Below the pieces are notes generated by a model. That model searched no databases, was not told the DNA's origin, and was given only the letters and a program-made list of their open reading frames with translations. Positions 48,775 to 57,353 of a stretch of DNA of 64,000 bases are shown here, in pieces; positions within the stretch are counted from its first letter, which is position 1, and each line of letters opens with the position of its first letter. Both the position numbers and the translations under genes were made by a program. The stretch is from JAAYTY01 sp964569245. Lineage in GTDB: Bacteria > Fermentibacterota > Fermentibacteria > Fermentibacterales > Fermentibacteraceae. The stretch is taken from the NCBI GenBank assembly GCA_964569245.1, contig CAZMTK010000006.1, positions 1-64,000 on the forward strand, given 5' to 3'.

Positions 48775-49529
48775 CTGGCCATCAGCTCCTCCGCAAGGAG
48801 AAGATAGCTCCTCGCTCCGGGTGAATCGTAGTCATAGTGCAGCACAGGCTTCCCGAAGCTCGGGGCCTCGCTGAGCCTCACGTTGCGCGGTATCCGAGTA
48901 TCGAGCAGCCGTCCGCCGAGATGGGCTTCGGCATCGGCTTCGACCTCGCGGCTCAGGTTCAGTCTCCTGTCGTACATCGTGAGGAGCACGCCCTCTACCT
49001 CGAGCGACGGATTCCACAGCGCTCGGACCCTGCCGATCGTCTCGAGCAGGTGCGAAAGCCCCTCCAGTGCATAGTACTCGCTCTGCAGGGGCAGCAGCAC
49101 GCTATCGGCGGCCACAAGGGCGTTCAGGGTCAGCAGGCCGAGGGATGGAGGGCAGTCGACGAGAACGTAATCGAACCTATCGAGGAAGGGAACCCGAACA
49201 GCGTGCCTGAGGAAGCTCTCCCTCTCCTCCTGTGCCGCGAGCTCGATTTCGAGCCCCGCCAGATCACGCGAGCCGGGAACCAGGTAGAGGCCTTCGAAGC
49301 AGGTTTCTCGAGCGCAGCGGTCGAGACCCTCTGCGGAGGTGAGCAGGGCGTGCATGTCACTGCCCTCTCCCGGGGAGACGCCGAGACCGCTCGTGGCGTT
49401 CGCCTGCGGGTCCATGTCCAGAACCAGGACGTCTCTGTCGTATGCGGCAAGGCTGGCGGCCAGGTTGACCACTGTGGTGGTCTTCCCGACTCCGCCCTTC
49501 TGGTTCGCCGTTGCTATGACCCGGCTCAT
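48771..49529 (-). CDS. parA: chromosome partitioning ATPase ParA
   Basis: Walker-type ATPase (252 residues) that moves ParB-parS complexes over the nucleoid. The deviant Walker A ANQKGGVGKTTTVVNLAASLA is at the N-terminus, followed by VLDMDPQANATSGLG, LVDCPPSLGLLTLNAL (Walker B region) and RNVRLSEAPSFGKPV near the end. It overlaps the rsmG stop and the parB start, so the three are coupled. Standard position near the origin. Confidence 0.97.
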   Translation of the reverse strand: MSRVIATANQKGGVGKTTTVVNLAASLAAYDRDVLVLDMDPQANATSGLGVSPGEGSDMHALLTSAEGLDRCARETCFEGLYLVPGSRDLAGLEIELAAQEERESFLRHAVRVPFLDRFDYVLVDCPPSLGLLTLNALVAADSVLLPLQSEYYALEGLSHLLETIGRVRALWNPSLEVEGVLLTMYDRRLNLSREVEADAEAHLGGRLLDTRIPRNVRLSEAPSFGKPVLHYDYDSPGARSYLLLAEELMAR

Positions 49530-50200
49530 TCCCCCTCTTCCCGGTTCCCGCGGGACAGTTCCTGCGCGGCTCGACCGACGCGATACTGCACCAACGCTCC
49601 TGTGCGGTCAAGCGGCGGGACGGGGAGATCGAAGACCCGAGAAGCCCACCGCAAGGCGCTGCCGGAAGGCTCCCTTATCGTCAGGACGGCATCCCCAGCC
49701 CCGGCAGATGCCAGCACACGGACAAGCCCGGCCGCACCAGTGACCGCCCTTGCTGTGTACTGGGAAGCCAGACAGGCGCGGCTCTCTATTCGCACCCGCT
49801 CGACTCGCGCATTCGACAGCCCGAGCCTGCCAACGGCCATCTCCAGGAAGAGAGCGCGGTTCCTGCGGGGTTCCAGCATCACAACATCCCAGCCCATGAT
49901 GCCAAGGATCATCCCGGGGAATCCGGCACCGCTGCCTATGTCCACCACAGGGCCTCTCTCCAGCAGAACTGCGAAGGCCAGCGACTCCAGGAAGTGTCTC
50001 CGCCAGAGCCTCGGCATCTCCGACGGCCCCGTAAGGTTCACGAGCCTCGAACGGGAGACAAGGAGAGAGGCGAACTCCCTCATGAGCGAAATCTCCCTCG
50101 GGCAGGGGCGGATGCCGAGCGCACCGCAGTCTCTAACGATCTCCTCGTCCGGGGGCAGCGCTGCCAGCGGGTCAGAGGCCGGGTGTTCCACGTGGAACAC
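49526..50200 (-). CDS. rsmG: 16S rRNA (guanine-N7)-methyltransferase RsmG
   Basis: Methylates G527 of 16S rRNA using SAM. The likely start is GTG 50200, giving VFHVEHPASDP, the N-terminus typical of RsmG proteins whose start overlaps a parS site. The SAM fold shows VVDIGSGAGFPGMILGI and VVMLEPRRNRALFLEMAVGRLGLSNARV. It is 224 residues long. It overlaps mnmG by 29 bases and parA by four, so mnmG-rsmG-parA-parB is one unit. Confidence 0.94.
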   Translation of the reverse strand: MFHVEHPASDPLAALPPDEEIVRDCGALGIRPCPREISLMREFASLLVSRSRLVNLTGPSEMPRLWRRHFLESLAFAVLLERGPVVDIGSGAGFPGMILGIMGWDVVMLEPRRNRALFLEMAVGRLGLSNARVERVRIESRACLASQYTARAVTGAAGLVRVLASAGAGDAVLTIREPSGSALRWASRVFDLPVPPLDRTGALVQYRVGRAAQELSRGNREEGE

Positions 50201-52001
50201 CCCCCTTCCTCGCCAGGTGAACAAGCAGTCCGTCCACGTCGGACGGCCTGACTCCCGGCAGACGGGCAGCTTCGCCGAGACTGGAGGGACGCATCCTGGA
50301 GAGCGCCTCCCTGGCCTCCCAGGAGATCTCCTCCACAGAACTGAAGTCCTCTATGCCGGCCAGAGGAAGATCGTCGAGCCTCCTCCGGGCCTCCATCCTC
50401 CTCGACGTCCTCTCCACATAGCCCCTGTACTTCTCGTCGAGCACGACGCTCCGGAGTGCATCCGGGTCGAGCTCGGACAGCACAGGAAACCTGTCCTTCA
50501 GGTCCCGGGCTTCGATCCCAGGCCTGCGGCAGAGGTCCAGAGCCCGGATCCCGTCCGCAGCGCAGGAAGCAAGGGCGGCCCTCGCCCGGGCAGCCTCCCG
50601 TTCCAGTGCGGCGAGCAGCTCGGCGTCGCCCGGACGGGCCACGCCCATCTCCAGAGCCCATGGCAGACAGCGGTATGGGGCATTGTCCTCTCTCAGGTGG
50701 AGCCTGCTCCAGGCCCGTGAGGAAAAGAGTCTGTACGGTTCGTCGAGGCCCTTCCGGGTTATGTCCGATACCAGCACACCGATGTAGCCCCAGGCGGGAT
50801 CGGGCTCGAACAACTGCCCTTCCCGTGCGGCTGCTGCAGCGTTCCTCCCGGCCAGGAGGCCGAGGGCTGCGGCCTCCTCGTATCCGGAGGTTCCGCATAT
50901 CTGACCCGCCAGGAAAAGGTTCTTCGAGCCTGCCGCTCTGAGTGCACCGTCGAATCCGCCCGGGAGGACATAGCTGTACTCGACTGCGTATCCCCAGCGG
51001 GCCACCCTGGCTCCTGAGCAGCCCGGGATGCTCCGGACCATCTCCATCTGCGCCTGCTCGGGCAGGCTGGTCGAGAGCCCGTTGAGATATACCAGAGGGC
51101 TGTCTCTCCCGACCGGTTCTACGAAGACCACGTGTTCGGAGCGCTCGGGGAATCTGAGGGCCTTGTCCTCGAAGCTCGGGCAGTATCGCGGCCCTCTTCC
51201 GGAGATTCCGCCGGTCAGCAGGGGCGAGTCTCCCAGGGCCGACAAGGCGGCCCTGATGGTCGCTTCGTTCGCGCGGGTCACCCAGCAGGGCATTCTCGAC
51301 GGAAGCGATCCGTAGCGCGAGCCTCTTGTGGAAAAGCGGAATCCGGGGCCGTCCTCGCCCTGCAGCTCCATCTCTCCGTAGTCCAGAGAAGACGCGGCAA
51401 GTCTAGGAGGAGTCCCTGTCTTGAAGCGGCCGAGAGCCAGGCCACGCCTCTCCAGGTCGTCGGCGAGCGCGAAAGAGCTCCCATCCCCTGTGCGTCCCCC
51501 CCGCCACCTCTGACGCCCCCTGAAGAGCACGCCACGCAGAAAGGTGCCGGCGGCCACGACTACGGCGTCCGCGGCGAGCAGCCGTCCGTCGGCGAGACGG
51601 ACTCCCGACAGCCTCTCCGTCGGGCCGTCTAGCGCTGTGACCTCGGCTTCGACCAGAACGACCCCTGCCTCCTCGAGACTCCTTCTGACCAGCCCGGCGT
51701 ACAGGGCCGCGTCAGACTGCACCCTGGGCCCCCAGACGGCAGGCCCTCTGCTCCTGTTCAGCATCCGGAACTGGACCGCACTGCCGTCCGCGCATTCCCC
51801 CATGACGCCCCCGAGGGCATCTATCTCACGGACGAGGGTTCCCTTAGCCACGCCGCCAATCGCGGGATTGCAGGACATCTCGCCGATCCGCGAGATGTCG
51901 AAGGTCACCAGCACCGCCGAGGCTCCAGCCCGAACCGCCGCGAGCGCCGCCTCGGCGCCCGCATGGCCTCCACCGACCACTACTACAGTCGGAACCTTCA
52001 C
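50172..52001 (-). CDS. mnmG: tRNA 5-carboxymethylaminomethyluridine synthase subunit MnmG
   Basis: FAD enzyme of 609 residues that acts with MnmE on U34 of tRNAs. The FAD motif VVVVGGGHAGAEAALAAVRAG opens the protein; MSCNPAIGGVAKGTLVREIDALGG is the family signature, with GTPPRLAASSLDYGEME and RLFSSRAWSRLHLREDNAPYR further on. The C-terminal helical domain (~430-609) contacts tRNA and MnmE. It overlaps mnmE by four bases. The MnmE-MnmG order is conserved near the origin in many bacteria. Confidence 0.96.
   Translation of the reverse strand: MKVPTVVVVGGGHAGAEAALAAVRAGASAVLVTFDISRIGEMSCNPAIGGVAKGTLVREIDALGGVMGECADGSAVQFRMLNRSRGPAVWGPRVQSDAALYAGLVRRSLEEAGVVLVEAEVTALDGPTERLSGVRLADGRLLAADAVVVAAGTFLRGVLFRGRQRWRGGRTGDGSSFALADDLERRGLALGRFKTGTPPRLAASSLDYGEMELQGEDGPGFRFSTRGSRYGSLPSRMPCWVTRANEATIRAALSALGDSPLLTGGISGRGPRYCPSFEDKALRFPERSEHVVFVEPVGRDSPLVYLNGLSTSLPEQAQMEMVRSIPGCSGARVARWGYAVEYSYVLPGGFDGALRAAGSKNLFLAGQICGTSGYEEAAALGLLAGRNAAAAAREGQLFEPDPAWGYIGVLVSDITRKGLDEPYRLFSSRAWSRLHLREDNAPYRCLPWALEMGVARPGDAELLAALEREAARARAALASCAADGIRALDLCRRPGIEARDLKDRFPVLSELDPDALRSVVLDEKYRGYVERTSRRMEARRRLDDLPLAGIEDFSSVEEISWEAREALSRMRPSSLGEAARLPGVRPSDVDGLLVHLARKGGVPRGTPGL
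50184..50199. promoter_or_regulatory. parS centromere-like site
   Basis: TGTTCCACGTGGAACA is a perfect 16-base palindrome identical to the known parS consensus variant of several bacteria. It lies in the overlap of the mnmG 3' end and rsmG 5' end, encoding the FHVEH part of RsmG, only 0.65 kb from parA. It is the natural ParB-binding site for this chromosome. Confidence 0.92.
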
Positions 52002-53266
52002 TTACCCACGCAGAGCGACCCCAGGGCACGCTCTATCGAATCGCTCCAGCCTGCGGGGCGGTCGGTCATGTCCGAGATGACTGCGTCGGCCTCTGCCGCG
52101 AGGGCGGAGGCCAGCGCTGCATCGCCTGCTCGAAGAGCCGCGGCGGCATCTCGCAGGATTCCCTCTACCAGCGAGGCTGCGGCGGCCGGCCAGGTGCCGG
52201 GCTGTCGGGAAGTGATCCGCTCCTTCAGTTCCTCTATCCCCTCCGGTTCGAGCACAGATACGTTCAATCCGGGGCCGCGCCCCTCGTCGCACCGGCTCGA
52301 GACGGAGATCAGCCTCGGGTTTCTTCGAAGGAGGGCTTCCGGAACAGGATCCTGCCCGCGCGGGCTCATCCACACCACGCAGTCGCCCTCACGCACTTCG
52401 TCGAGAACCTTGGTCAGCGCCATCGAGTCCAGGCCGTCATCGTCGCTCCAGCCTGCTGTGTCCCTGAGCTCGACGATTCCGCTCCCCAGGTTCGCCAGCA
52501 TGCGCTGACCCTCGCGGGTGGTGCCGGGGATATCCGAGACCAGTGCGGCCTCGCGGCCCGAAAGAAGGTTGAAGAGGGACGACTTCCCTGCATTCCTCGG
52601 CCCTGTAATGAAGACCCTTGCCGGTTCGGTCACCGCCGCTGCAGCGGCCGTAAGAGAAGACGCGGTCTCCAGGAGCCTCTCGAACCGTCTGTCGAGCGCA
52701 GCGGCATCCTCACCCGCGCGATGGCTGTCCTGGAACTCGATCGCTCCGTCGAGAGCGGCAATCGTCTCGGAGAGTGCTAGTGACAGCCGGGCGGCGAGGG
52801 ACGATGCGCTCCTCCCGCCTTCGGAGACTCCTCGGAAGGCGGCTGACAGCTCCAGCACTTCGAGAGGCGACACACGGCCGTTGAGTAGCGCCCTCCTTGT
52901 GAACTCCCCGGGGGCGGCGACCCTCGCCCCATCCCGGAGCAGCCTGCCCAGGATGGCGTCTGCGACGCCCGGCGCTCCGGAACAGATCAGCTCGACCATC
53001 TCCTCGCCTGTGTAGCTCGCTCCCTCGGGCCACGAGATGGCGACGACAGATGAGGCGGGCCCTCCCACGCCGTCGAGCGAGCCGAGCGCTCGCTTCCTGC
53101 CTTTCAATGCCATGGGAGCCAATGAAATACATTCCTCGGCGAGCCTGGCGCAGCCTCTACCGCAAAGGCGCACAATGGCCAGAGACCCCTGACCTTCAGG
53201 CGTGGCTCGTGCGGCGATGATGTCGCCGGACGGGATACTGGAGAGGCTAGCCCTCTCCGCGGTCAC
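51998..53266 (-). CDS. mnmE: tRNA modification GTPase MnmE
   Basis: Partner of MnmG, 422 residues, GTG start. The tetrahydrofolate-binding N-domain runs to ~115 (GDIIAARATPEGQGSLAIVRLCG), with helical domains around a G domain. G1 is GPRNAGKSSLFN, G2 PGTTREG and G3 DTAGWSDDDG. The C-terminal catalytic Cys motif is LCVGK. The protein is shorter than usual (~450) and the G4 motif, normally NKxD, reads SSRCDE here, so guanine recognition may differ. The start lies inside the yidC 3' end (20-base overlap). Confidence 0.93.
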   Translation of the reverse strand: MTAERASLSSIPSGDIIAARATPEGQGSLAIVRLCGRGCARLAEECISLAPMALKGRKRALGSLDGVGGPASSVVAISWPEGASYTGEEMVELICSGAPGVADAILGRLLRDGARVAAPGEFTRRALLNGRVSPLEVLELSAAFRGVSEGGRSASSLAARLSLALSETIAALDGAIEFQDSHRAGEDAAALDRRFERLLETASSLTAAAAAVTEPARVFITGPRNAGKSSLFNLLSGREAALVSDIPGTTREGQRMLANLGSGIVELRDTAGWSDDDGLDSMALTKVLDEVREGDCVVWMSPRGQDPVPEALLRRNPRLISVSSRCDEGRGPGLNVSVLEPEGIEELKERITSRQPGTWPAAAASLVEGILRDAAAALRAGDAALASALAAEADAVISDMTDRPAGWSDSIERALGSLCVGK

Positions 53267-54806
53267 GGCGCACGATCCTCTGCTCCACGAGTGAGAGGGC
53301 GCTGTTGACGAACCAGTAGATTGTGAGACCGGCCGGGAAGCGCATGAACAGCCACGTCATGAGCACAGGCATCATCACGGCCATCGTCCGCTGGCTTGGA
53401 TCGGTCACGGTCATCTTCTGCTGGAAGTACATCGAAGCACCCATCAGAAGAGCCATGAGGCCTATGCCAGGCATTCCGAGCACCGTCGTCCCGAACGGGA
53501 TCAGGATCTCCGGCCTCGAGAGGTCCCTTATCCAGAGGACGAAACCGGCACCCCTGAGGTCCACCGAGCTTTCCAGAACCCGATAGAGCGCGAAGAAGAC
53601 CGGCATCTGCATGAGGAGCGGCAGACATCCGCCGAGCGGGTTCACGCCGTGCTCCCTGTAGATCTTCTGGAGCTCCTGTCTCTGCCGGAGAGGGTCATTG
53701 GGGTACTTCTTCTGGAGCTCGAGCATCCTCGGCTGGAGGGCCTGCATCTTCCTCATCGAGCGCGCGCTGTGCCACGACAGTGGCCACAGAAGCGCCTTCA
53801 TGCATACGGAAAGGACGACGATCCTCAGGCCCCAGTTCCCTATGAAGGACAGGATCGAGCTCAGGAACAGGTAGATGAGTCTTCCTATCCATCTGATCAC
53901 CGGCCAGCCGAGATCCACCAGGTTCTCGGTGCCGGAACCGAGAGCCCTGAGCCTTCGGTAGTCCACAGGACCGGCATACACCCGGACCGAACCCGCCTCG
54001 AGACCGATGCCCGGAGAGAGGTCTTCACGCTCCGCCCAGGCGAAGCCCTCGTCCCTCTCTCCATCGGCGGACATGAGTATCACCGCGAAGTAGCGGGAGC
54101 GGGCTGCTGCCCAGAGAACGCGTCCCAGCGGCTTTCTGTCGTCGAGGGATCCCGTTCTCGAGTTCCTGTACTTCTCGGCGTACCATGCAGCGGAGAAGTA
54201 CCTGCGGAGATCCTGCGCCTCCTCTGTCGGCGGGAGGCTTCCGGAGGCCAGTTCGACCGGGCTCCGGCCGGTGTCGAGCGTGAAGGAGTAGCTGTCCGGT
54301 TCGAAGGAGAACACCTTCCTCGATCCATAGGCGTCCACGAGTACCAGACTGTCTGGAGATGCCGAGATCACGAGTGTGTCAGGGCCGTCGCACCAGTATG
54401 GCGCCGCACTCCCGTCGGCGCACGAGGTGACGAACCAGGGAGCCGCGACCAGATCGACCGGGCCCGATCCGCCGTGAAGAGAGCGGAATCCCGGCAGGAT
54501 CCAGGATTCCACGGCCCCGCCTCTCGTCGTTATGGAAGCCCTCACCAGAACGCCGCCTTCCCTGCTCCTTATCACCACAGCTATGCTCCTCGGTGCCGGA
54601 GCGAGGGAATCGCGGGCGGCCTCGACTGACGTGTCGGCCGGGGCGGGCTGCCCCTGGCCCTCGGTGGAGTCGGCAGTGGAGACGGCCTCGGGCGGGACCG
54701 GCGAGGGAGAAGGCGCCGGCGTGCGCCTCGCCGTGAGGTTCCAGCCGAGAACCAGAACGAGCGCCATCAGGACCGAGGCGAGAAGCAGGCGCTGCTGGTC
54801 ACTCAT
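53247..54806 (-). CDS. yidC: membrane protein insertase YidC
   Basis: A 519-residue Gram-negative-type YidC. The N-terminal helix (LLLASVLMALVLVLGWNL) is followed by a Pro/Ala-rich linker, a large periplasmic beta domain (~60-300), then the conserved insertase core: SILSFIGNWGLRIVVLSVCMKALLWPLSWHSARSMRKMQALQPRM, PLGGCLPLLMQMPVFFALYRVLESSVDLRGAGFVLWIRDLS, GMPGIGLMALLMGASMYFQQKM and LMTWLFMRFPAGLTIYWFVNSALSL. The large periplasmic domain supports a diderm organism. It overlaps yidD by eight bases and mnmE by 20. Confidence 0.97.
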   Translation of the reverse strand: MSDQQRLLLASVLMALVLVLGWNLTARRTPAPSPSPVPPEAVSTADSTEGQGQPAPADTSVEAARDSLAPAPRSIAVVIRSREGGVLVRASITTRGGAVESWILPGFRSLHGGSGPVDLVAAPWFVTSCADGSAAPYWCDGPDTLVISASPDSLVLVDAYGSRKVFSFEPDSYSFTLDTGRSPVELASGSLPPTEEAQDLRRYFSAAWYAEKYRNSRTGSLDDRKPLGRVLWAAARSRYFAVILMSADGERDEGFAWAEREDLSPGIGLEAGSVRVYAGPVDYRRLRALGSGTENLVDLGWPVIRWIGRLIYLFLSSILSFIGNWGLRIVVLSVCMKALLWPLSWHSARSMRKMQALQPRMLELQKKYPNDPLRQRQELQKIYREHGVNPLGGCLPLLMQMPVFFALYRVLESSVDLRGAGFVLWIRDLSRPEILIPFGTTVLGMPGIGLMALLMGASMYFQQKMTVTDPSQRTMAVMMPVLMTWLFMRFPAGLTIYWFVNSALSLVEQRIVRRDRGEG

Positions 54807-55086
54807 CGCCGGAGCCCTCCGTGTCTCCCGGTACCGGGTCGTATCCGCCCTTGGCGAGCGGGTTGCATCTCGCGAGCCGCTTCAGTGTCAGCCATCCTCC
54901 CCTGAGCAGCCCGAACCTTGAAACAGCCGTCTCCGCATATTCGCTGCAGCTCGGCTCGAACCTGCATGCCGGGGGGAGCAGGGGCGACAGCACCCTCCTG
55001 TACAGACGGATCAGGAGGAGGGCCGCTCCCCTCGCGATGCCGCCTCTGCTGCGAACCGCTCCGCGTCCCGTGCCATCGAGTCCCAT
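54799..55086 (-). CDS. yidD: membrane protein insertion efficiency factor YidD
   Basis: A 95-residue YidD. The family block LIRLYRRVLSPLLPPACRFEPSCSEYAETAVSRFGLLRGGWLTLKRLARCNPLAKGGYDPVP is complete, including the Cys residues of PACRFEPSCSEY and ARCNP. ATG 55086 follows a GGAGAG and gives an N-terminal extension of ~30 residues. It is nested in the rnpA-yidD-yidC cluster: it overlaps the rnpA 3' end by 76 bases and yidC by eight. It sits at the membrane inner surface and aids YidC function. Confidence 0.93.
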   Translation of the reverse strand: MGLDGTGRGAVRSRGGIARGAALLLIRLYRRVLSPLLPPACRFEPSCSEYAETAVSRFGLLRGGWLTLKRLARCNPLAKGGYDPVPGDTEGSGDE

Positions 55087-55403
55087 GAGGCTCTCTCCAG
55101 GGGAACTGCACTTCCCACCACAGCATCCAGACCCGGCGGCAGAGCCCTCAGAAGCACTCGAACTCTCCGTTTGAAGCGGTTCCGCTCGACAGAGCCGCCC
55201 AGCCGTCCCGATACGGAAAACCCCAGGCGTGTCACGCCCAGGGTATTGGCGCACCAGACTATTCTGAGCACCTCTCCACGGAACCTCGCCCCGCGAGAGA
55301 ACACGGCCTCGAACGCTGCCCTGCCGCTCAGACGGCGACGGCGCGGGCCGGCCGCACTCTGCTCAGGGCACGAGCCTCTTCCTGAGCCTTCTGCGGCGGG
55401 CAT
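55011..55403 (-). CDS. rnpA: ribonuclease P protein component
   Basis: RNase P protein, 130 residues. The signature RNRFKRRVRVLLRALP is present, preceded by LSGRAAFEAVFSRGARFRGEVLRIVWC. The ATG at 55403 lies inside rpmH, giving a ~41-base overlap and a Gly/Ser-rich N-terminal extension of ~20 residues. No other start yields a better N-terminus. The 3' end overlaps yidD by 76 bases. Such deep overlaps with rpmH are known from Thermus. Confidence 0.9.
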   Translation of the reverse strand: MPAAEGSGRGSCPEQSAAGPRRRRLSGRAAFEAVFSRGARFRGEVLRIVWCANTLGVTRLGFSVSGRLGGSVERNRFKRRVRVLLRALPPGLDAVVGSAVPLERASWDSMARDAERFAAEAASRGERPSS

Positions 55404-55497
55404 TGAGCACCTTCCGCCCGCCCTTGGTGGCCATGCGGGCCCTGAAGCCGTGCCTCCTGGCTCGAGCGATCCTGCTGGGCTGATATGTTCTCTTCAC
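55363..55497 (-). CDS. rpmH: 50S ribosomal protein L34
   Basis: L34, 44 residues from GTG 55497: KRTYQPSRIARARRHGFRAR then MATKGGRKVLNARRRRLRKRL, the canonical sequence. It is first in the leftward rpmH-rnpA-yidD-yidC run and divergent from dnaA, the classic arrangement next to a bacterial origin. Confidence 0.96.
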   Translation of the reverse strand: MKRTYQPSRIARARRHGFRARMATKGGRKVLNARRRRLRKRLVP

Positions 55498-55792
55498 TTC
55501 CCCGGGACTCCCTGCTTGCTAGCGTGACATTCTTACTTGACTGGCCGTCCGGAGGGGGCGAGATTGTAGTGCCTTTTCGCTCCGCTGGCGAAGGCGGAAG
55601 CTATGCGCACGCAGGCTCCCTGTCAAGAGAGCCTTGCCGAGCAACCTGATCGGAGGCGGTAAATCAACACTTCCTGCCGGGCCTTCACGCCCATATGGCT
55701 GAACATCATGGTATTCATAGTTTTATACGCTAGTTCCAATGTGGGGATCTCTGTGGACAACTTCATTCCTCACTGCTCGGCAGTGCCTTAGA
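55498..55792. promoter_or_regulatory. rpmH-dnaA divergent intergenic region with a DnaA box
   Basis: TGTGGACAA at 55752-55760 is the reverse of TTGTCCACA, the DnaA box preferred in high-GC genomes. An AT-rich stretch (TTCATAGTTTTATACG, ~55712) precedes it and may hold the dnaA promoter. A single box suggests dnaA autoregulation rather than the main origin. Confidence 0.5.
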
Positions 55793-57142
55793 ATGATGGA
55801 TCCCTCGCCTGCCCCCGAGCGTGAGCCGTCGGCAATCTGGGCGACGTGCCTCGATGCGGCGCGAGCCGCACTGCCTCCGACTTCTTTCGACACCTGGCTG
55901 TCCGAGTCGGCCTTCGAGGCTCTCGACGGGCAGCAGTTCCTTGTGCGATTCCCGAACGAGTTCGCAGCCCGCTGGGTGAAGGAGCACTGGGGCGAGATGC
56001 TCCAGGCGTCTCTCCGGGAGTCCAGCGGAAGGCAGGACCTGAAGCTCGTCTGCGTCGGAGCGCCGGCCCCGCCGGTGGAGGCGATCAAGGTTCCGCCGGC
56101 TCCCCAGCCGGCGGCAAGGATGTCGTTCATCAGCCCGTCCTACACTTTCGAGCGCTTCGTCGCTGGGCCTAGCAACCAGCTGGCTCACGCCGGCGCCCGC
56201 GCCGCGGCGAGAGACCCGGGCAGCCCCTCCCACAATCCCCTGTTCATCTACGGGGGTGTCGGACTCGGAAAGACTCATCTCATCTGCGCTATCGCAAACG
56301 AAATCCGCCGGACCTCGCCCGACCGGCGGTTCCTGTACCTGTCCGCGGAAGCCTTCCTGAAACTGCTCGTCGCAGCGATAATGAACCAGACGACAACCGA
56401 GCTTCGAAGGCAGTACCTCGAAGTGGACCTCCTCCTACTCGACGACGTTCAGTTTCTCGCGGGCAAGGAGGGGACGCAGGATGAGATCTTCCACAGGTTC
56501 AACGAGCTGTATCAGAACGGGCGCCAGATAGTGCTGACGTCCGACAGGCCGCCCTCGGAGATAGCGCCGCTTCAGGAGAGGCTGGTCTCGAGATTCCAGT
56601 CGGGGCTCGTTGCCGACATCCAGCCTCCGGACTACGAGACGAGGCTCGCCATACTGCAGGTCAAGACGCGCGATCGCGGAGTGTACTTCCCGCAGGATGT
56701 GATAGACTTCATCGCGACAAGCGTAAAGAAGAACATCAGACAGCTCGAGAGCGTGGTGAACAGGCTCTCGGCGGAATCAGCCACGCGCGGCGTGCCGGTG
56801 GACATGCAGATGGCGAAGAATGCCATCACCACCGTGATCGGCGGCCAGCTGCAGCTCATAACGCCTCCGACAATAGTCGCCGCCGTGGCAGAGGCGTTCT
56901 CGGTATCACCCGCCCAGATACGGAGCGCGACTCGAAGACGTGAAGTGCTCGTGCCGCGGCAGGTAGCGATGTATCTGATTAGGGAGCTTACAGATCTGTC
57001 TCTGAAGGATATCGGCAACTTCTTCACCGGGAGAGATCATTCAACGGTGCTCAACTCCATAGAGAGAGTGAACACTCTCCAGCAGGCCGATCCGATCTTC
57101 AAAAGGACCATACAGGAGCTGATGAATCGCCTCACGGGCTGA
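55793..57142 (+). CDS. dnaA: chromosomal replication initiator DnaA
   Basis: Replication initiator of 449 residues. The start is taken as ATG 55793 (MMDPSPAPEREPSAIWATCLDAAR), where domain I begins; a longer ATG at 55739 would place the DnaA box inside the coding region. Domain III has Walker A GGVGLGKTHLICAIANEI, Walker B VDLLLLDDVQFLAGKEGTQDE and a sensor region. Domain IV ends with the DNA-binding signature FTGRDHSTVLNSIERV. No convincing Shine-Dalgarno is seen. It is followed by a 211-base gap and dnaN. Confidence 0.97.
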   Translation: MMDPSPAPEREPSAIWATCLDAARAALPPTSFDTWLSESAFEALDGQQFLVRFPNEFAARWVKEHWGEMLQASLRESSGRQDLKLVCVGAPAPPVEAIKVPPAPQPAARMSFISPSYTFERFVAGPSNQLAHAGARAAARDPGSPSHNPLFIYGGVGLGKTHLICAIANEIRRTSPDRRFLYLSAEAFLKLLVAAIMNQTTTELRRQYLEVDLLLLDDVQFLAGKEGTQDEIFHRFNELYQNGRQIVLTSDRPPSEIAPLQERLVSRFQSGLVADIQPPDYETRLAILQVKTRDRGVYFPQDVIDFIATSVKKNIRQLESVVNRLSAESATRGVPVDMQMAKNAITTVIGGQLQLITPPTIVAAVAEAFSVSPAQIRSATRRREVLVPRQVAMYLIRELTDLSLKDIGNFFTGRDHSTVLNSIERVNTLQQADPIFKRTIQELMNRLTG

Positions 57143-57353
57143 AAGACGGTGGAAAACCTGTGCTCTACGATGTCGGAATTCATCGTCTGTGGATATCAGA
57201 GCCTTTCTCCACATCCTTTGCACAGAGTGCTCCCGTCTCAAACCTGGTGTCTCACAGCAGAGACCTCACACCTCCACACTATCCACTGTATAATAACAAG
57301 AACAATTTCTCTCTCTGTTCAATCTGGTCCCTATGGACTCGGGAGGGCTCGAC
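57143..57353 (+). other. candidate replication origin (dnaA-dnaN spacer)
   Basis: DnaA-box-like 9-mers are TGTGGATAT (57188-57196, reverse of ATATCCACA), TTCTCCACA (57205-57213), GGTGGAAAA (57148-57156) and the weaker CTATCCACT (57279-57287). Next comes an AT-rich stretch (TATAATAACAAGAACAATTT, 57289-57308) suited to unwinding. The TATAAT at 57289 may also be the -10 of dnaN. The location between dnaA and dnaN is a common oriC site. Confidence 0.6.

Noticed and set aside
48837..50720. Plus-strand open frame of 627 codons opposite parA, rsmG and mnmG
   Set aside because: Shadow of three conserved genes; no motif and no Shine-Dalgarno.
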